Position numbers and translations under genes: made by a program | Shown here: piece after piece, positions 1-8,795 of the stretch | How positions within the stretch are numbered: the stretch's first letter is position 1 | How the letters are laid out: every line of letters starts with the position of its first letter | Notes under the pieces: generated by a model | What the model saw: the letters and a program-made list of their open reading frames with translations, nothing else | What the model was told of the DNA's origin: nothing | Databases searched by the model: none | DNA from: JAFGSZ01 sp964492185 | GTDB taxonomy: Bacteria > Bacteroidota > Bacteroidia > Bacteroidales > UBA10428 | Direction of reading: 5' to 3' | Assembly: GCA_964492185.1 (NCBI GenBank) | Contig: CAZBJH010000044.1 | Location: 1 to 23,590 of the forward strand | DNA length: 23,590 nucleotides

Positions 1-16
1 CACTTATAAATAAGTT

Positions 17-46
17 CTTTAACTCGCTTAAAAAAGTGAGTTAAAG
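17..46. repeat. 13-bp inverted repeat (hairpin) at the window edge
   Basis: The arms CTTTAACTCGCTT and AAGTGAGTTAAAG are complementary over 13 pairs, with one G-T wobble, around a 4-base A loop. It abuts repeat P1 and lies where other P copies have their central palindrome, so it may be the centre of P1 with the other half outside the window. It could instead be a terminator of a gene to the left. Confidence 0.6.
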
Positions 47-160
47 AGCTCACTTCGTTCGGTTTGCGCGCCTTGATCTCGAACAATCTGAACAAGCACT
101 AAAAGTTTCTGAACAGGCACATGATCAGTTAAACATTTTGTCAACTTTATAGACAGACTA
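47..160. repeat. Family P repeat, copy P1 (chimeric, left part cut or divergent)
   Basis: The right end (about 105-160) matches the P2/P7 type: a TTCTGAACAGGCAC segment, then TTAAACATTTTGTCAACTTT and the terminal ATAGACAGACTA. The left part (about 70-100) matches the reverse complement of the P4/P6 left end (CGCGCCTTGATCTCGAAC). Bases 47-61 (AGCTCACTTCGTTCGG) recur inside the extra segment of P6 near 21248. The copy therefore joins modules that are separate in other copies. No coding sequence is seen in 1-282 apart from this repeat and the adjacent hairpin. Confidence 0.7.
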
Positions 161-282
161 GTTATTCCTTTTCTTATGTTTTTTTCTGTCATTTATTCCG
201 GGATTGAAAGTTATTCGGAGCTGTATAGCAATTGCTCTTACATATTTTTATTACTTTGGCATAGTAACAGAAAATCAATATA

Positions 283-996
283 ATGGGAAAATATTGTTAT
301 GAATATCCCCGTCCGGCACTTACAACCGACGGGGTAATCTTTGGTTATAATGATAAACAACTATACGTACTGCTAATACGCAGAGGCCATGAGCCATATA
401 TAGGACAATGGGCACTTCCGGGCGGCTTTGTCAATATGGACGAAACTGCAGAGGAAGGTGTGAAAAGGGAGGTGAAAGAAGAAACAGGTATTGACCTTGA
501 TCATATTATTCAAATGCATACATTCAGCAAACCCCGTCGTGACCCCAGACACCGCACGGTGAGTGTGGTGTATCTGGCTGCCGTGCCTTTTTCAGAGACA
601 ATTATTATTGCCGGAGATGATGCCAGTAATGCAGCATGGCATCCTTTTACCGATCTTCCTTCGCTTGCTTTTGATCATGAGCGGATACTGGAAGTTGCCG
701 GTTTCAAATTGCGCGAATTACTGCCGTTTTCAGGGTTACTGGAATTTTTGCTGGGAAAATGTTTTTCTGAATTCGACCTTACAACGCTTTTTAATATTGT
801 ATATGAAAACGGATTTTCCAATAAAAAGCTGATTAAGGTATTAACTGATCAGGGTATAATAATTAAAACACCATCCTGCAAATTGAAATTATCACAGGAT
901 GTTAAAAAATCAATCAGCATGGAAGGATTTATCTTTCATCAACGATTAGCAGATTTCCTTTTACATAGTGTTCGGGAAAATAGTGATAAAAACTGA
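283..996 (+). CDS. Nudix hydrolase / NrtR-like regulator
   Basis: The 237-residue protein has an N-terminal Nudix fold (about 10-140) and a C-terminal region (about 145-230) that could be the winged helix of NrtR-type regulators. The Nudix box at residues 48-70 fits GX5EX7REUXEEXGU exactly (G48, E54, R62 E63, E66 E67, G69), so the pyrophosphohydrolase site should be intact. NrtR-family proteins sense nucleoside-diphosphate compounds such as ADP-ribose with the Nudix domain and bind DNA with the C-terminus; in Bacteroidota relatives control NAD or pentose genes. No such target operon is adjacent. A near-consensus -7 element (TTACTTTG, 251-258) precedes the start. The gene converges with the C40 peptidase gene, with two bases between the stop codons. 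The hydrolase call is firm; the regulator call rests on length and a weakly conserved C-terminus. Confidence 0.85.
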   Translation: MGKYCYEYPRPALTTDGVIFGYNDKQLYVLLIRRGHEPYIGQWALPGGFVNMDETAEEGVKREVKEETGIDLDHIIQMHTFSKPRRDPRHRTVSVVYLAAVPFSETIIIAGDDASNAAWHPFTDLPSLAFDHERILEVAGFKLRELLPFSGLLEFLLGKCFSEFDLTTLFNIVYENGFSNKKLIKVLTDQGIIIKTPSCKLKLSQDVKKSISMEGFIFHQRLADFLLHSVRENSDKN

Positions 997-998
997 TA

Positions 999-1799
999 TT
1001 ATATGAGTCTTTTTATCAGATATAAATTGTGTGTATAACATCCCGATTCCTCATTATATATACCTTCATTATCAAATTTATCGACCCGTACCCGGCCGGA
1101 GGCATGAATAATATGCCCGGGCTTTGTCAGTATACCCGTATGTGTAATCAAACCCTCTGCATTTGAAAAGAATGCCAGGTCACCTGTTTTAATATCCTTT
1201 ACATTTTCAACTCTTATACCGTGATGTACTTGCTGAGAAGCATCGCGTGGAATGTAAATGCCGTGGATTTTAAACACCAACTGAGTAAATCCTGAACAAT
1301 CAATGCCCAATGGAGTGCGTCCCCCCCAAAGATAGGGTGAATTGAGAAATAATTCAGCTACTTTGATAATGGATTCATTGAGTAAGGAATGTATGATAAT
1401 ATCAGGTTTTTCAAGGAGGAACTCCAGGTCACCTATCCTGCATGTATTACTTTTTACATTGAAAGAAGGAAGTGAGGCTCCGGCAGTAATGATAATTCTT
1501 CCTGTATACGCGTGCCATAGCGAGTTAAAAATGCTTTTAAGTATATATCCGGAGGTTTCATTTATTAAAAAAAACAATTCTTTCTCAATACCGTAAACGA
1601 GTTTATTGTTGATGAATCCTTCGTAACCATCGTAAAATGACCGTATCTTTGACCACTCTTTTGTACTTTCAATTATTTCATAAGTTTCTCCAAATAATAC
1701 CTGGCTTGTCATTTCACTTTTTTCATCAGGCATTGCACGAAGGGGAATCTGTGAAATAAGAGAAATTCCGTATGTTTTATTTTTTTTTATTACAAACAA
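999..1799 (-). CDS. C40 family (NlpC/P60) peptidase with SH3-like N-terminus
   Basis: This 266-residue protein is a predicted cell-wall peptide endopeptidase that cuts gamma-D-glutamyl-diamino-acid bonds, like YkfC. Residues 12-70 resemble a bacterial SH3 domain (LRAMPDEKSEM, then a DGYEGF turn). Residues 155-266 form the NlpC/P60 domain: a YLWGGRTP lead-in (156-163), catalytic Cys168 in DCSGF, His220 in ITHTGI, and His232 in IIHA as third polar residue. No signal peptide or membrane segment is visible, which suggests a cytoplasmic role in recycling wall peptides, as in common Bacteroidota relatives. Repeat R1 begins 33 bases upstream of the start. Downstream it meets the Nudix gene tail to tail. 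Family assignment is strong; substrate is inferred. Confidence 0.92.
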   Translation of the reverse strand: MFVIKKNKTYGISLISQIPLRAMPDEKSEMTSQVLFGETYEIIESTKEWSKIRSFYDGYEGFINNKLVYGIEKELFFLINETSGYILKSIFNSLWHAYTGRIIITAGASLPSFNVKSNTCRIGDLEFLLEKPDIIIHSLLNESIIKVAELFLNSPYLWGGRTPLGIDCSGFTQLVFKIHGIYIPRDASQQVHHGIRVENVKDIKTGDLAFFSNAEGLITHTGILTKPGHIIHASGRVRVDKFDNEGIYNEESGCYTHNLYLIKRLI

Positions 1800-1832
1800 T
1801 ATTTTAAGTAATTTATGAATAATACGGTGTAG

Positions 1833-2049
1833 CCTGTATCATTCACGCGTCAAGTTTGGGGCAGATGCAAGGCGTCGGAAGCTGAAGCTGTAGTAACCTG
1901 CCGCGAAGCTTTCGCGACGAAGCAGATGCCCTGAAATTGGCGCGCTTTGTAAAAATGAATGAAAAATAAATTTCACGGTTCTAATTTGTTATTTTAATGT
2001 TCTTCAACATATTACATAATTCTCATTCATTTTTATGAATAATGCAGGG
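1833..2049. repeat. Family R repeat, copy R1 (long form)
   Basis: The core (1833-1945) begins CCTGTATCATTCACGCGTCA, carries GTTTGGGGCAGATGC, and ends with the imperfect inverse GCAGATGCCCTGAAATTGG. A tail (about 1946-2049) is almost identical to the tail of R2 at 11103-11197. The tail holds a 12-bp inverted repeat, AAAAATGAATGA at 1951-1962 and TCATTCATTTTT near 2023-2034. An imperfect direct repeat (TTATGAATAAT) flanks the copy near 1813 and 2034. The element lies between the divergent C40 peptidase and pgpH genes and makes up most of the 376-base gap. Confidence 0.85.
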
Positions 2050-2175
2050 TAGATTCGAAGATAAAAGAACTTATAGATTTCTGCTCGTTAAAAAAATAAA
2101 TTTAATAATTTTTTTTCTTTGTGTTTTGTAACGAAATTAGCAATTCATGAATGTTTATATCTTATACCATAATCA

Positions 2176-4320
2176 ATGACTAATATACTTGAGAAAATAT
2201 CAGAAAATATAAAAATAATTACTGTTATTACACTTTTCATTATAAGCGGAATACTCATAGCTTATATGTTTCCCAGACAGGGTAAATTCAGATATGAGTT
2301 TAAAAGAAACAGTCCCTGGATGCATGAAAACCTTCAGGCTCCTTTTGATTTTCCTATATACAAACCGGAATCCTTTGTTCAGGCAGAAAAGGATTCTGTG
2401 TTGAATCATTTCACTCCATATTTTTCTTTCGATGCATTTATTATTGAAGAACAACTGGACCGGTTTAATGAGGATTTTGATAGTCATTGGAATGAATATA
2501 CTTTAAGTATATTTCACATTGCTGATTTACAGGAGTATCAAACTTCAAGACGTTTCAGAGAGATCAGGGGCCTGCAGGAAAAAATACATTCCCTTATAGA
2601 TACCCTGCTTGAAGAAGTATATACGAAAGGCATTGTGGATATTAATACCTATGCTGATAACACGGGTAAAGATCTTTCATCGATAGTGGTTGTTAAGGGG
2701 AATGTAGCCGAAGAGTATGACATTGATGAGCTTTACACGCCAAAAAGCGCGTATGATAAGATCAGTAATAATATCAACAATTTTTTAGATGAATATAATT
2801 CGAATTATGCCCAACGTTATCATGATATTATTGATGACTTTGATATTAATGAATATATCGTGGTAAACGTACTTTATGATGAGGAGACTTCAAATACGGT
2901 AAAACGTACGCGACTTAATGAAATATCTCTATACGAAGGAATGGTTCAGGAAGGACAACTTATCATCGCGAAAGGAGACCTTGTTACCCGTGAAAAATTC
3001 AGAATTCTGGAATCCCTGAAAAAGGAATTCAACCAGACAATTGGCAGAATTGATAACAGGATGGTCAGTGCCGGTAATATTATAATCGCATTTGTATCTA
3101 TGTTGATCATATATCTTTTCTTTTGGAATTTTCGCCCTGAGATCATAAAGGATACGCTAAAAACAAGCTTTATTCTTTTGATGATAGTATTAATTGTATT
3201 TGTGGCTAATATCACGGGTAAATTGGGTTTGATCAGTTTTTACGTAATCCCTTTTACTATACTTCCGATAATTGTCAGAGCATTTTATGATGAACGTATT
3301 GCATTATTTATTCATGTGATCACTATGTTGCTGGTCAGCATTTTTGTGCCAAGCAGCTATGAATTTATTTTTCTGAGTATTATAGCAGGTATTGTTGCGA
3401 TTTTTAGTTTGACAAATCTATATCACCGTTCACGGCTGATAATCACGGCAGTTCTGATTATCCTGACTTATTGTATCCTGTATTTTGGTATGTCGATCAT
3501 ACAGGAAGGACAATTCGACAGAAGTGAACTGACAAATTTTGCCTGGTTTGGTATTAATGGTGTTTTAATCCTGATCTCCTATCCATTAATATATGTGTTT
3601 GAAAAAACTTTTGGATTTTTATCTGATGCCACTCTTATGGAATTGTCAGATACAAATCAACCTTTGCTGCGAAAACTTGCTGAGACTGCACCGGGTACTT
3701 TCCAACATTCAATTCAGGTTTCCAGTCTGGCTGAAGAAGCCGCGTATAAAACGGGAGGGAATGCTTTACTGATTCGTGCAGGAGCTTTATACCACGATAT
3801 TGGCAAGATGATAGATCCTGTTTATTTTATTGAAAATCAAACTACAGGATATAATCCACATGACAATCTTGAATTTGAGGAAAGCGCTACCAAGATTATC
3901 AATCACACTATCAGGGGAGTTGAAATGGCGAAAAAAAATAATTTACCCCAATCTATTATCGATTTTATAAGAACTCATCATGGTACTACAACAGTACAAT
4001 ATTTTTATAAATCCTATATTAAAAAATACCCTGAAACTGAAGTTGATATCAAACGTTTTTCTTATCCGGGACCTAAACCTTTTTCTAAAGAAATGGCAAT
4101 ACTTATGATGGCCGATTCAGTTGAAGCTGCATCAAGGAGCCTGACATCGGTTAATGATGTTACAATTAATAATCTTGTAGATAACATCATTGATTACCAG
4201 CAGAAGGAGGGGCAGTTCAATAATGCGAATATTACTTTTAAAGATATTACACTGATCAGGGAAATATTCAAAAAACGGTTGTGTAATATTTATCACGTGC
4301 GGGTTTCGTATCCGAAATAA
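2176..4320 (+). CDS. pgpH: 7TM-HD (PgpH-type) cyclic-di-AMP phosphodiesterase
   Basis: The 714-residue membrane protein hydrolyses c-di-AMP, a second messenger for turgor and potassium control, by family analogy. A first membrane helix (about 13-31) is followed by an extracytoplasmic domain (about 35-290). A multi-helix 7TM bundle spans about 300-480, and a cytoplasmic HD domain about 500-690. All metal-site residues of the HD fold are visible: His511, His540-Asp541 within HDIGK, His577, His601-His602 and Asp647. Their spacing closely parallels Listeria PgpH. Length is typical for Bacteroidota homologues. The gene appears monocistronic: R1 lies upstream and the convergent lolA downstream. No consensus promoter was recognised in the AT-rich 126 bases before the start. 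Family and catalytic competence are confident; nucleotide specificity is from homology. Confidence 0.93.
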   Translation: MTNILEKISENIKIITVITLFIISGILIAYMFPRQGKFRYEFKRNSPWMHENLQAPFDFPIYKPESFVQAEKDSVLNHFTPYFSFDAFIIEEQLDRFNEDFDSHWNEYTLSIFHIADLQEYQTSRRFREIRGLQEKIHSLIDTLLEEVYTKGIVDINTYADNTGKDLSSIVVVKGNVAEEYDIDELYTPKSAYDKISNNINNFLDEYNSNYAQRYHDIIDDFDINEYIVVNVLYDEETSNTVKRTRLNEISLYEGMVQEGQLIIAKGDLVTREKFRILESLKKEFNQTIGRIDNRMVSAGNIIIAFVSMLIIYLFFWNFRPEIIKDTLKTSFILLMIVLIVFVANITGKLGLISFYVIPFTILPIIVRAFYDERIALFIHVITMLLVSIFVPSSYEFIFLSIIAGIVAIFSLTNLYHRSRLIITAVLIILTYCILYFGMSIIQEGQFDRSELTNFAWFGINGVLILISYPLIYVFEKTFGFLSDATLMELSDTNQPLLRKLAETAPGTFQHSIQVSSLAEEAAYKTGGNALLIRAGALYHDIGKMIDPVYFIENQTTGYNPHDNLEFEESATKIINHTIRGVEMAKKNNLPQSIIDFIRTHHGTTTVQYFYKSYIKKYPETEVDIKRFSYPGPKPFSKEMAILMMADSVEAASRSLTSVNDVTINNLVDNIIDYQQKEGQFNNANITFKDITLIREIFKKRLCNIYHVRVSYPK

Positions 4321-4396
4321 CACGAAATTCATAAACATGAAGCCGGAAGGGAAAAGCATGAACCCGGAATAAAGAAAACATTATAGTTTGCATGGA

Positions 4397-5050
4397 TCAA
4401 AACCTCAGATCAATCACCTCGGCTTTTTTATGCTTTGAAATATCAAATTCAAAGTCAGTATCATTTACCGGCACATTGGTTTTAATATCGGAAAGGATAA
4501 TTATATAGTCAACACCTTGTTTACCCACTGAAATGACTTTTTTAACGAGAAGATCTTCTTTTGAAACATATATTCTGATCCTGGAATAGGGTTGATTCAG
4601 ATTGTTTGGGAATAAACTAATTACATATACAATTTCTCCGTTAAGTTCTTTTTCTCCGTCCAGGTTAAACTTGAAATCACGGTTATAGAATGTAAAGATC
4701 TTAGCCGGATTATCTGTAAAATCATCACTTGCAGTATCTGGTTCGGTAATGGTGACTTCTTCAATATCTTCTATCCAGGTCCACATGGTATTACCATTAT
4801 AAAAAATTTCAGAACCCATCATCTCAATATAGTATTTGTCATCACTTATAATGATATTGCCCTCGCTAACTGATTCGGTATCCTCTATCCTGTTACTTAT
4901 AATTAATTGGAAATCGGCCTGTATAGAATTGCAGGAATTTGTTTTTTCAGCTGAGCGGTCGAGGATTCTTTCGGCTTCGGGGTCTTGCTGTGAATGAAGA
5001 ACCGTAGTCAGGGTAAAAACAAACAGGTATATAATAAATCTTATGATCAT
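4397..5050 (-). CDS. lolA: Outer-membrane lipoprotein carrier LolA family protein
   Basis: The 217-residue periplasmic protein is predicted to shuttle lipoproteins from the inner to the outer membrane. A signal peptide spans residues 1-20, with probable cleavage after VLHS and a mature start QQDPEAER. The rest is beta-strand-rich with LolA hallmarks: an ILDRSAEK helix, an IQADFQL strand, YYIEMMGSEIFYNG, TMWTWI, and a late FEFDISKHKK strand. It starts 22 bases after the ftsK stop on the same strand, so the two are very likely co-transcribed. The ftsK-lolA pair is a recurrent Bacteroidota arrangement. It converges with pgpH; no clear terminator hairpin was found in the 76 bases between them. 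Confidence 0.93.
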   Translation of the reverse strand: MIIRFIIYLFVFTLTTVLHSQQDPEAERILDRSAEKTNSCNSIQADFQLIISNRIEDTESVSEGNIIISDDKYYIEMMGSEIFYNGNTMWTWIEDIEEVTITEPDTASDDFTDNPAKIFTFYNRDFKFNLDGEKELNGEIVYVISLFPNNLNQPYSRIRIYVSKEDLLVKKVISVGKQGVDYIIILSDIKTNVPVNDTDFEFDISKHKKAEVIDLRF

Positions 5051-5072
5051 ATGTTTCTTATTAATGAAGGTT

Positions 5073-7412
5073 TCAATCTAATGAATTCAAATATTGTTCC
5101 AAAGAATATTCATCCGGAAAAAGAACGTGCCGGGCTTTACTGCCTTCAAAGGGCCCAACAATTCCGGCGGCTTCAAGTTGGTCAATTATCCTGCCCGCCC
5201 TGTTATATCCAATGGAGAATTTTCGCTGTATTAATGAGGTTGATCCTTGTTGGTGAGCTACAACCAGTCTGGCTGCATCATTAAAATAACTGTCTTTTTT
5301 TGAAAGATCAACCTCGCCGATATCTTCTTTACTCTCATCCACATATTCGGGCAATATGAACGGACTTTCAAATCCGCGCTGTGTACCGATAAAATCGGTT
5401 ATTCGTTCCAGTTCCGGAATATCAATAAAGGCACATTGCAAACGTGTCATTTCACTTCCCGGAGCAAAAAGAAGATCTCCTCGACCTATCAGCTGGTTTG
5501 CACCGGGACTGTCGAGAATAGTTCGTGAATCTATCATTGAGGTAACACGAAAAGCTATTCGTGCAGGAAAATTGGCTTTTATAACACCTGTAATAATATT
5601 TGTAGTCGGACGCTGGGTAGCAATAACAAGATGAATACCTATAGCCCTGGCTAATTGGGCCAGTCTGGCCAAAGGGGTTTCAACTTCCCGGCCTGCAGTC
5701 ATGATAAGATCGGCAAACTCATCTACCACAACAACTATATATGGCATATACCGGTGTCCATTCTCGGGATTTAGCCTGCGTTTGATAAATTTCTGATTAT
5801 ATTCCTTAATATTTCTGACATGTGCTTTTTTCAGAAGTTCGTAACGCTTATCCATTTCAATGGTTAATGAATTCAGGGTATATATCACTTTTTGCGTGTC
5901 GGTAATGATAGTTTCATCGGCATCAGGAATTTTAGCCAGAAAATGATTTTCAATTTTTGAATATAGTGTTAATTCTACTTTCTTTGGATCGACAAGTACA
6001 AATTTTAATTGCGAAGGATGCTTCTTGTAAAGCAATGATGTTATAATCGCATTTAGGCCCACTGATTTCCCTTGTCCTGTAGCACCTGCTATCAGAAGGT
6101 GGGGCATCTTTGCAAGATCGAATACATAGGTTTCGTTCGAAATTGTTTTTCCAAGTGCTATGGCAAGTTCATAATCTGATTCCTGAAATTTTCTGGAAGC
6201 CAATATGGAGCGCATAGATACTATTTCGGGCTTCTGGTTTGGTACCTCAATGCCAATAGTCCCGCGCCCGGGTATGGGTGCGATAATTCTGATTCCCAGG
6301 GCAGCCAGGTTCAGGGCAATATCATCTTCCAGATTCTTAATTTTAGAAATACGTATTCCCGGCGCGGGTACAATCTCATATAAGGTTACAGTCGGACCTA
6401 TTGTTGCTTTGATCTTGTCGATCTGTATTTTATAATTGGCAAGGGTTTCAACAATTTTGTTTTTGTTACTTATCAGTTCTTCATTTGTTACACTTGAGTT
6501 GCCTGCATCATGTCGCTCCAGGAGATCGAGAGAAGGAAATTTATAAGCTGACAGATCACGGGTAGGGTCATAGTCTTCCACGGTCCGGGAAGAAGTATTA
6601 TAATCTTCTTCTGTTTGTTTTATCTTTTCAACGGTCAGTTTAATATCATCTTCTTCTTTTTCAGGTTGAGGTGGTCTTTTTTTCTCTGATGGTTCCCTTT
6701 GTGGAAATTCCGTCTCAAATACCAGGTCATCAGAATCTTCATCATATTCATTTTCCTTTATACTTTGGGTTTCATGGTCAGAACCCACATTTTTTTTCCA
6801 CAATGATATTCTTTTGAAACGAAATTTTGTGAATTCTTTGATTTTTTCAAGGGCGTGTTTATTGGAAAAAATAACAAGTGTAACAACACTTATTATAAGC
6901 AGCATGGATGTTCCTGTTTTTCCTAACAAGGCTGTTAGCCAGAGACTTATATAATAGCCGTGTCTGCCTCCGGGACCACTTCCCAGAAATCCACCGGAGT
7001 TACTGAAAATGAACCCGAGAATTACAGACAACAGTATAACAGATATTATGGATATCCGCAGGGTTTTACCCAAAGGGACAAGTTTTATCCGCATCAGGCG
7101 AAGCCCAATCAGAAGAAATAAAAATGGAAAGATCAAAGATCCAATGCCAAACCATTTATTGATGAAAATGTTGGCAAAATAAGCACCTACCTTTCCCGAC
7201 CAGTTTTCAACCCTTACCTCAGGATTGGAAATGACATTTTCCCAGGCAAAGCTCTGGTCTGTTTTCCATATGAATAAATAGGAAATAAAAGCAAGTAATA
7301 ATAACAGGCTAAAACCAACAATAATCAGTCCCAGCGTAATTTTAAAACGTTCATCACTAAAAAATCCCACGATGCCTTTATTCCCGGATGTATTTTTTTT
7401 TCTTTTCCCCAT
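5073..7412 (-). CDS. ftsK: DNA translocase FtsK/SpoIIIE
   Basis: The 779-residue septal DNA pump clears and orients chromosome termini at division. Four hydrophobic helices lie at about 27-50, 80-105, 115-137 and 155-182. A charged, Glu/Lys-rich linker follows (about 195-290). The motor domain carries Walker A GATGQGKS at 443-450 and Walker B as IVVVVDEFADLI. The C-terminal gamma winged helix (about 715-775: FNDAARLV, then RKFSIGYNRAGRIIDQLEAAG) normally reads KOPS-type polar sites. The linker is short compared with E. coli FtsK, as is usual in Bacteroidota. The start MGKRKKN fits a positive-inside N-terminus. lolA follows 22 bases downstream; repeat P2 lies upstream. Confidence 0.97.
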   Translation of the reverse strand: MGKRKKNTSGNKGIVGFFSDERFKITLGLIIVGFSLLLLLAFISYLFIWKTDQSFAWENVISNPEVRVENWSGKVGAYFANIFINKWFGIGSLIFPFLFLLIGLRLMRIKLVPLGKTLRISIISVILLSVILGFIFSNSGGFLGSGPGGRHGYYISLWLTALLGKTGTSMLLIISVVTLVIFSNKHALEKIKEFTKFRFKRISLWKKNVGSDHETQSIKENEYDEDSDDLVFETEFPQREPSEKKRPPQPEKEEDDIKLTVEKIKQTEEDYNTSSRTVEDYDPTRDLSAYKFPSLDLLERHDAGNSSVTNEELISNKNKIVETLANYKIQIDKIKATIGPTVTLYEIVPAPGIRISKIKNLEDDIALNLAALGIRIIAPIPGRGTIGIEVPNQKPEIVSMRSILASRKFQESDYELAIALGKTISNETYVFDLAKMPHLLIAGATGQGKSVGLNAIITSLLYKKHPSQLKFVLVDPKKVELTLYSKIENHFLAKIPDADETIITDTQKVIYTLNSLTIEMDKRYELLKKAHVRNIKEYNQKFIKRRLNPENGHRYMPYIVVVVDEFADLIMTAGREVETPLARLAQLARAIGIHLVIATQRPTTNIITGVIKANFPARIAFRVTSMIDSRTILDSPGANQLIGRGDLLFAPGSEMTRLQCAFIDIPELERITDFIGTQRGFESPFILPEYVDESKEDIGEVDLSKKDSYFNDAARLVVAHQQGSTSLIQRKFSIGYNRAGRIIDQLEAAGIVGPFEGSKARHVLFPDEYSLEQYLNSLD

Positions 7413-7496
7413 CGCCTGTATTTATTTCAACGAATTAACCAACTTCAAAATAAACTAAAAATTAATTAAAATAGTATTAATATTATCAACAGTAAG

Positions 7497-7663
7497 TAGA
7501 GTCCATCTATAAAGTTGGCAAATTGTTTAACCGGACATGTGTCTGTTCAGAAAGTTCAATTTGCAAGGCTCGTGCAGTCCGGGAACGCGGAGTTTACTTA
7601 TCGCGAATGAGCAATTTCCGGACAAGCGTAACGCGGCAAATGGGACTTTATGGACAGACACTA
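7497..7663. repeat. Family P repeat, copy P2 (full, core orientation 1)
   Basis: This 167-bp copy has a degraded left end (TAGAGTCCATCTATAAAG) and an intact right end (CTTTATGGACAGACACTA). Inside the left end is a 40-base arm (GTTGGCAAATTGTTTAACC and so on), then the internal arm GTGTCTGTTCAGAAAGTT (7539-7556), an 88-base core, and the right arm from 7645. Reverse-complemented, the whole copy matches P7 end to end. It fills half of the 338-base gap between ftsK and the lipoprotein gene. The remaining 7664-7750 is purine-rich with nothing recognisable. Confidence 0.88.
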
Positions 7664-7750
7664 AGTAGTCAATATTGAAGGTGAAGAGCAAAAGGTGAAG
7701 TGGAGATTGAAAGATGGAGTGATTGAGACAATGGAACCGAATAGTAATAA

Positions 7751-8422
7751 TTATTCAAGCAATTTATTAACAACATAGGTCATCTCGTCGCGGGTAACTG
7801 TTTTAGCTTCATTGGAAATGGCAATGTCTTTATTTTTTATTTCTGTGTTTTCAAAGCTAGTGGCAGTAAATGTCATCCAGAAGGGGCCCATCTGAAGGGG
7901 GAATTGCATCAATATACCTTCTATCATATAATATGGATTTGTGGCATTTGGATTGCGAATACCTATTTCTTCCGTGTAATATACGGGGAAAGGATCCCTG
8001 CATTCGAGAATGATCATGGCCTTCTTGCATTCAAGGCCGGCTATGGTCTTTGTGTCATCCAGATAGTCTATACGCATATCTTCCATGGCATCAAAGCAAC
8101 ACATCATTTCGTTACGACCACCATTAAAAATATATTTTTTGTTTAATATTTTAAGATGTGATGTACATTTTTTGCTGTAAAAATTAGTAAGGTTTTCAAG
8201 CTTGAAAAATCCCATAAAGCTTTCAATAACGATCAGTGAAAGACGATGATTAAATGTCAGGGTCATTTTTTTTGGTAAAATTATGGAAGGATATTTGGTA
8301 ATTTGATTTTCAGTATATGAAATTCCGTATTCAATAATACCCTCTTTATATTTGTCCGCTGATTCAAATGTATAACATCCCCAAAGAAGCCCGGTAATAA
8401 TAAGTGCAGCAATATACCTCAT
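7751..8422 (-). CDS. Lipoprotein of unknown function, GLPGLI/DUF4412-like
   Basis: The 223-residue protein has a short hydrophobic N-terminus ending in a lipobox (L13-W14-G15-C16), so it is probably a lipidated envelope protein. The middle contains TKTIAGLECKKA, then a strand ending in PVYYTEEIGI, then IEGILMQFPL. This order resembles the TKxIAGYxCKKA, YT-x-E and GLPGL positions of the GLPGLI and DUF4412 families of Bacteroidota, whose function is unknown. Several cysteines (Cys70s region, and a CC pair around residue 107) are present. It is flanked by repeats P2 and P3 and has no operon partner. Family assignment is tentative. Confidence 0.75.
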   Translation of the reverse strand: MRYIAALIITGLLWGCYTFESADKYKEGIIEYGISYTENQITKYPSIILPKKMTLTFNHRLSLIVIESFMGFFKLENLTNFYSKKCTSHLKILNKKYIFNGGRNEMMCCFDAMEDMRIDYLDDTKTIAGLECKKAMIILECRDPFPVYYTEEIGIRNPNATNPYYMIEGILMQFPLQMGPFWMTFTATSFENTEIKNKDIAISNEAKTVTRDEMTYVVNKLLE

Positions 8423-8554
8423 TTCCTGATCCTGGTCATTAAGTAAAAAAACTGCTTTTCTATACGTTAATTTTTATCAGAGGTTCGTATTAATTACCCA
8501 CCTTTGATAAAGCATAGCTTTTTTATTATTAAATCAGGTTTATACATGTCTAAA

Positions 8555-8610
8555 TAGTGTCTGTCCATAATGTCCGATATCCGCGTTGCTGCCCAAAATT
8601 TAAATCCTCA
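8555..8610. repeat. Family P repeat, copy P3 (half copy)
   Basis: The end TAGTGTCTGTCCATAATGTC is intact, followed by CGATATCCGCGTTGCTGC and TTTAAATCCTC. This matches the reverse complement of the right half of P4, and similarity stops at the position of the P4 central palindrome. The copy lies in the 373-base divergent gap between the lipoprotein gene and argF. The rest of that gap is AT-rich and holds only a possible argF promoter. Confidence 0.8.
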
Positions 8611-8683
8611 TATTTATGCAGGGAAATGTATATCTATTCATTATGTTTGAGATAAATCATGTTATTTGTTCTGAATATTTAAT

Positions 8684-8691
8684 TAGATTTG
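8684..8691 (+). promoter_or_regulatory. Possible -7 promoter element for argF
   Basis: TAGATTTG matches the Bacteroidota -7 consensus TAnnTTTG exactly. A TTTG at 8665-8668 could serve as -33, but the 15-base gap is shorter than the usual 19-21. The start codon is about 105 bases downstream. No Shine-Dalgarno sequence precedes it. Confidence 0.4.
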
Positions 8692-8795
8692 TAAATAAGT
8701 ATATCCCGTATCATCAACTTAAGTCATATTGTATTGATGGATAACGTGTTATTAATCTATTAATACTTATTAAATAAAAATTAATATATATACAC

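Noticed and set aside
4321..4396. Terminator between pgpH and lolA
   Set aside because: Only a short direct repeat (CATGAAGCCGGAA / CATGAACCCGGAA) is seen; no stem with a T run.
7664..7750. Purine-rich stretch after P2
   Set aside because: Looks like a possible decayed gene or tract, but no frame, motif or repeat partner was found in the window.
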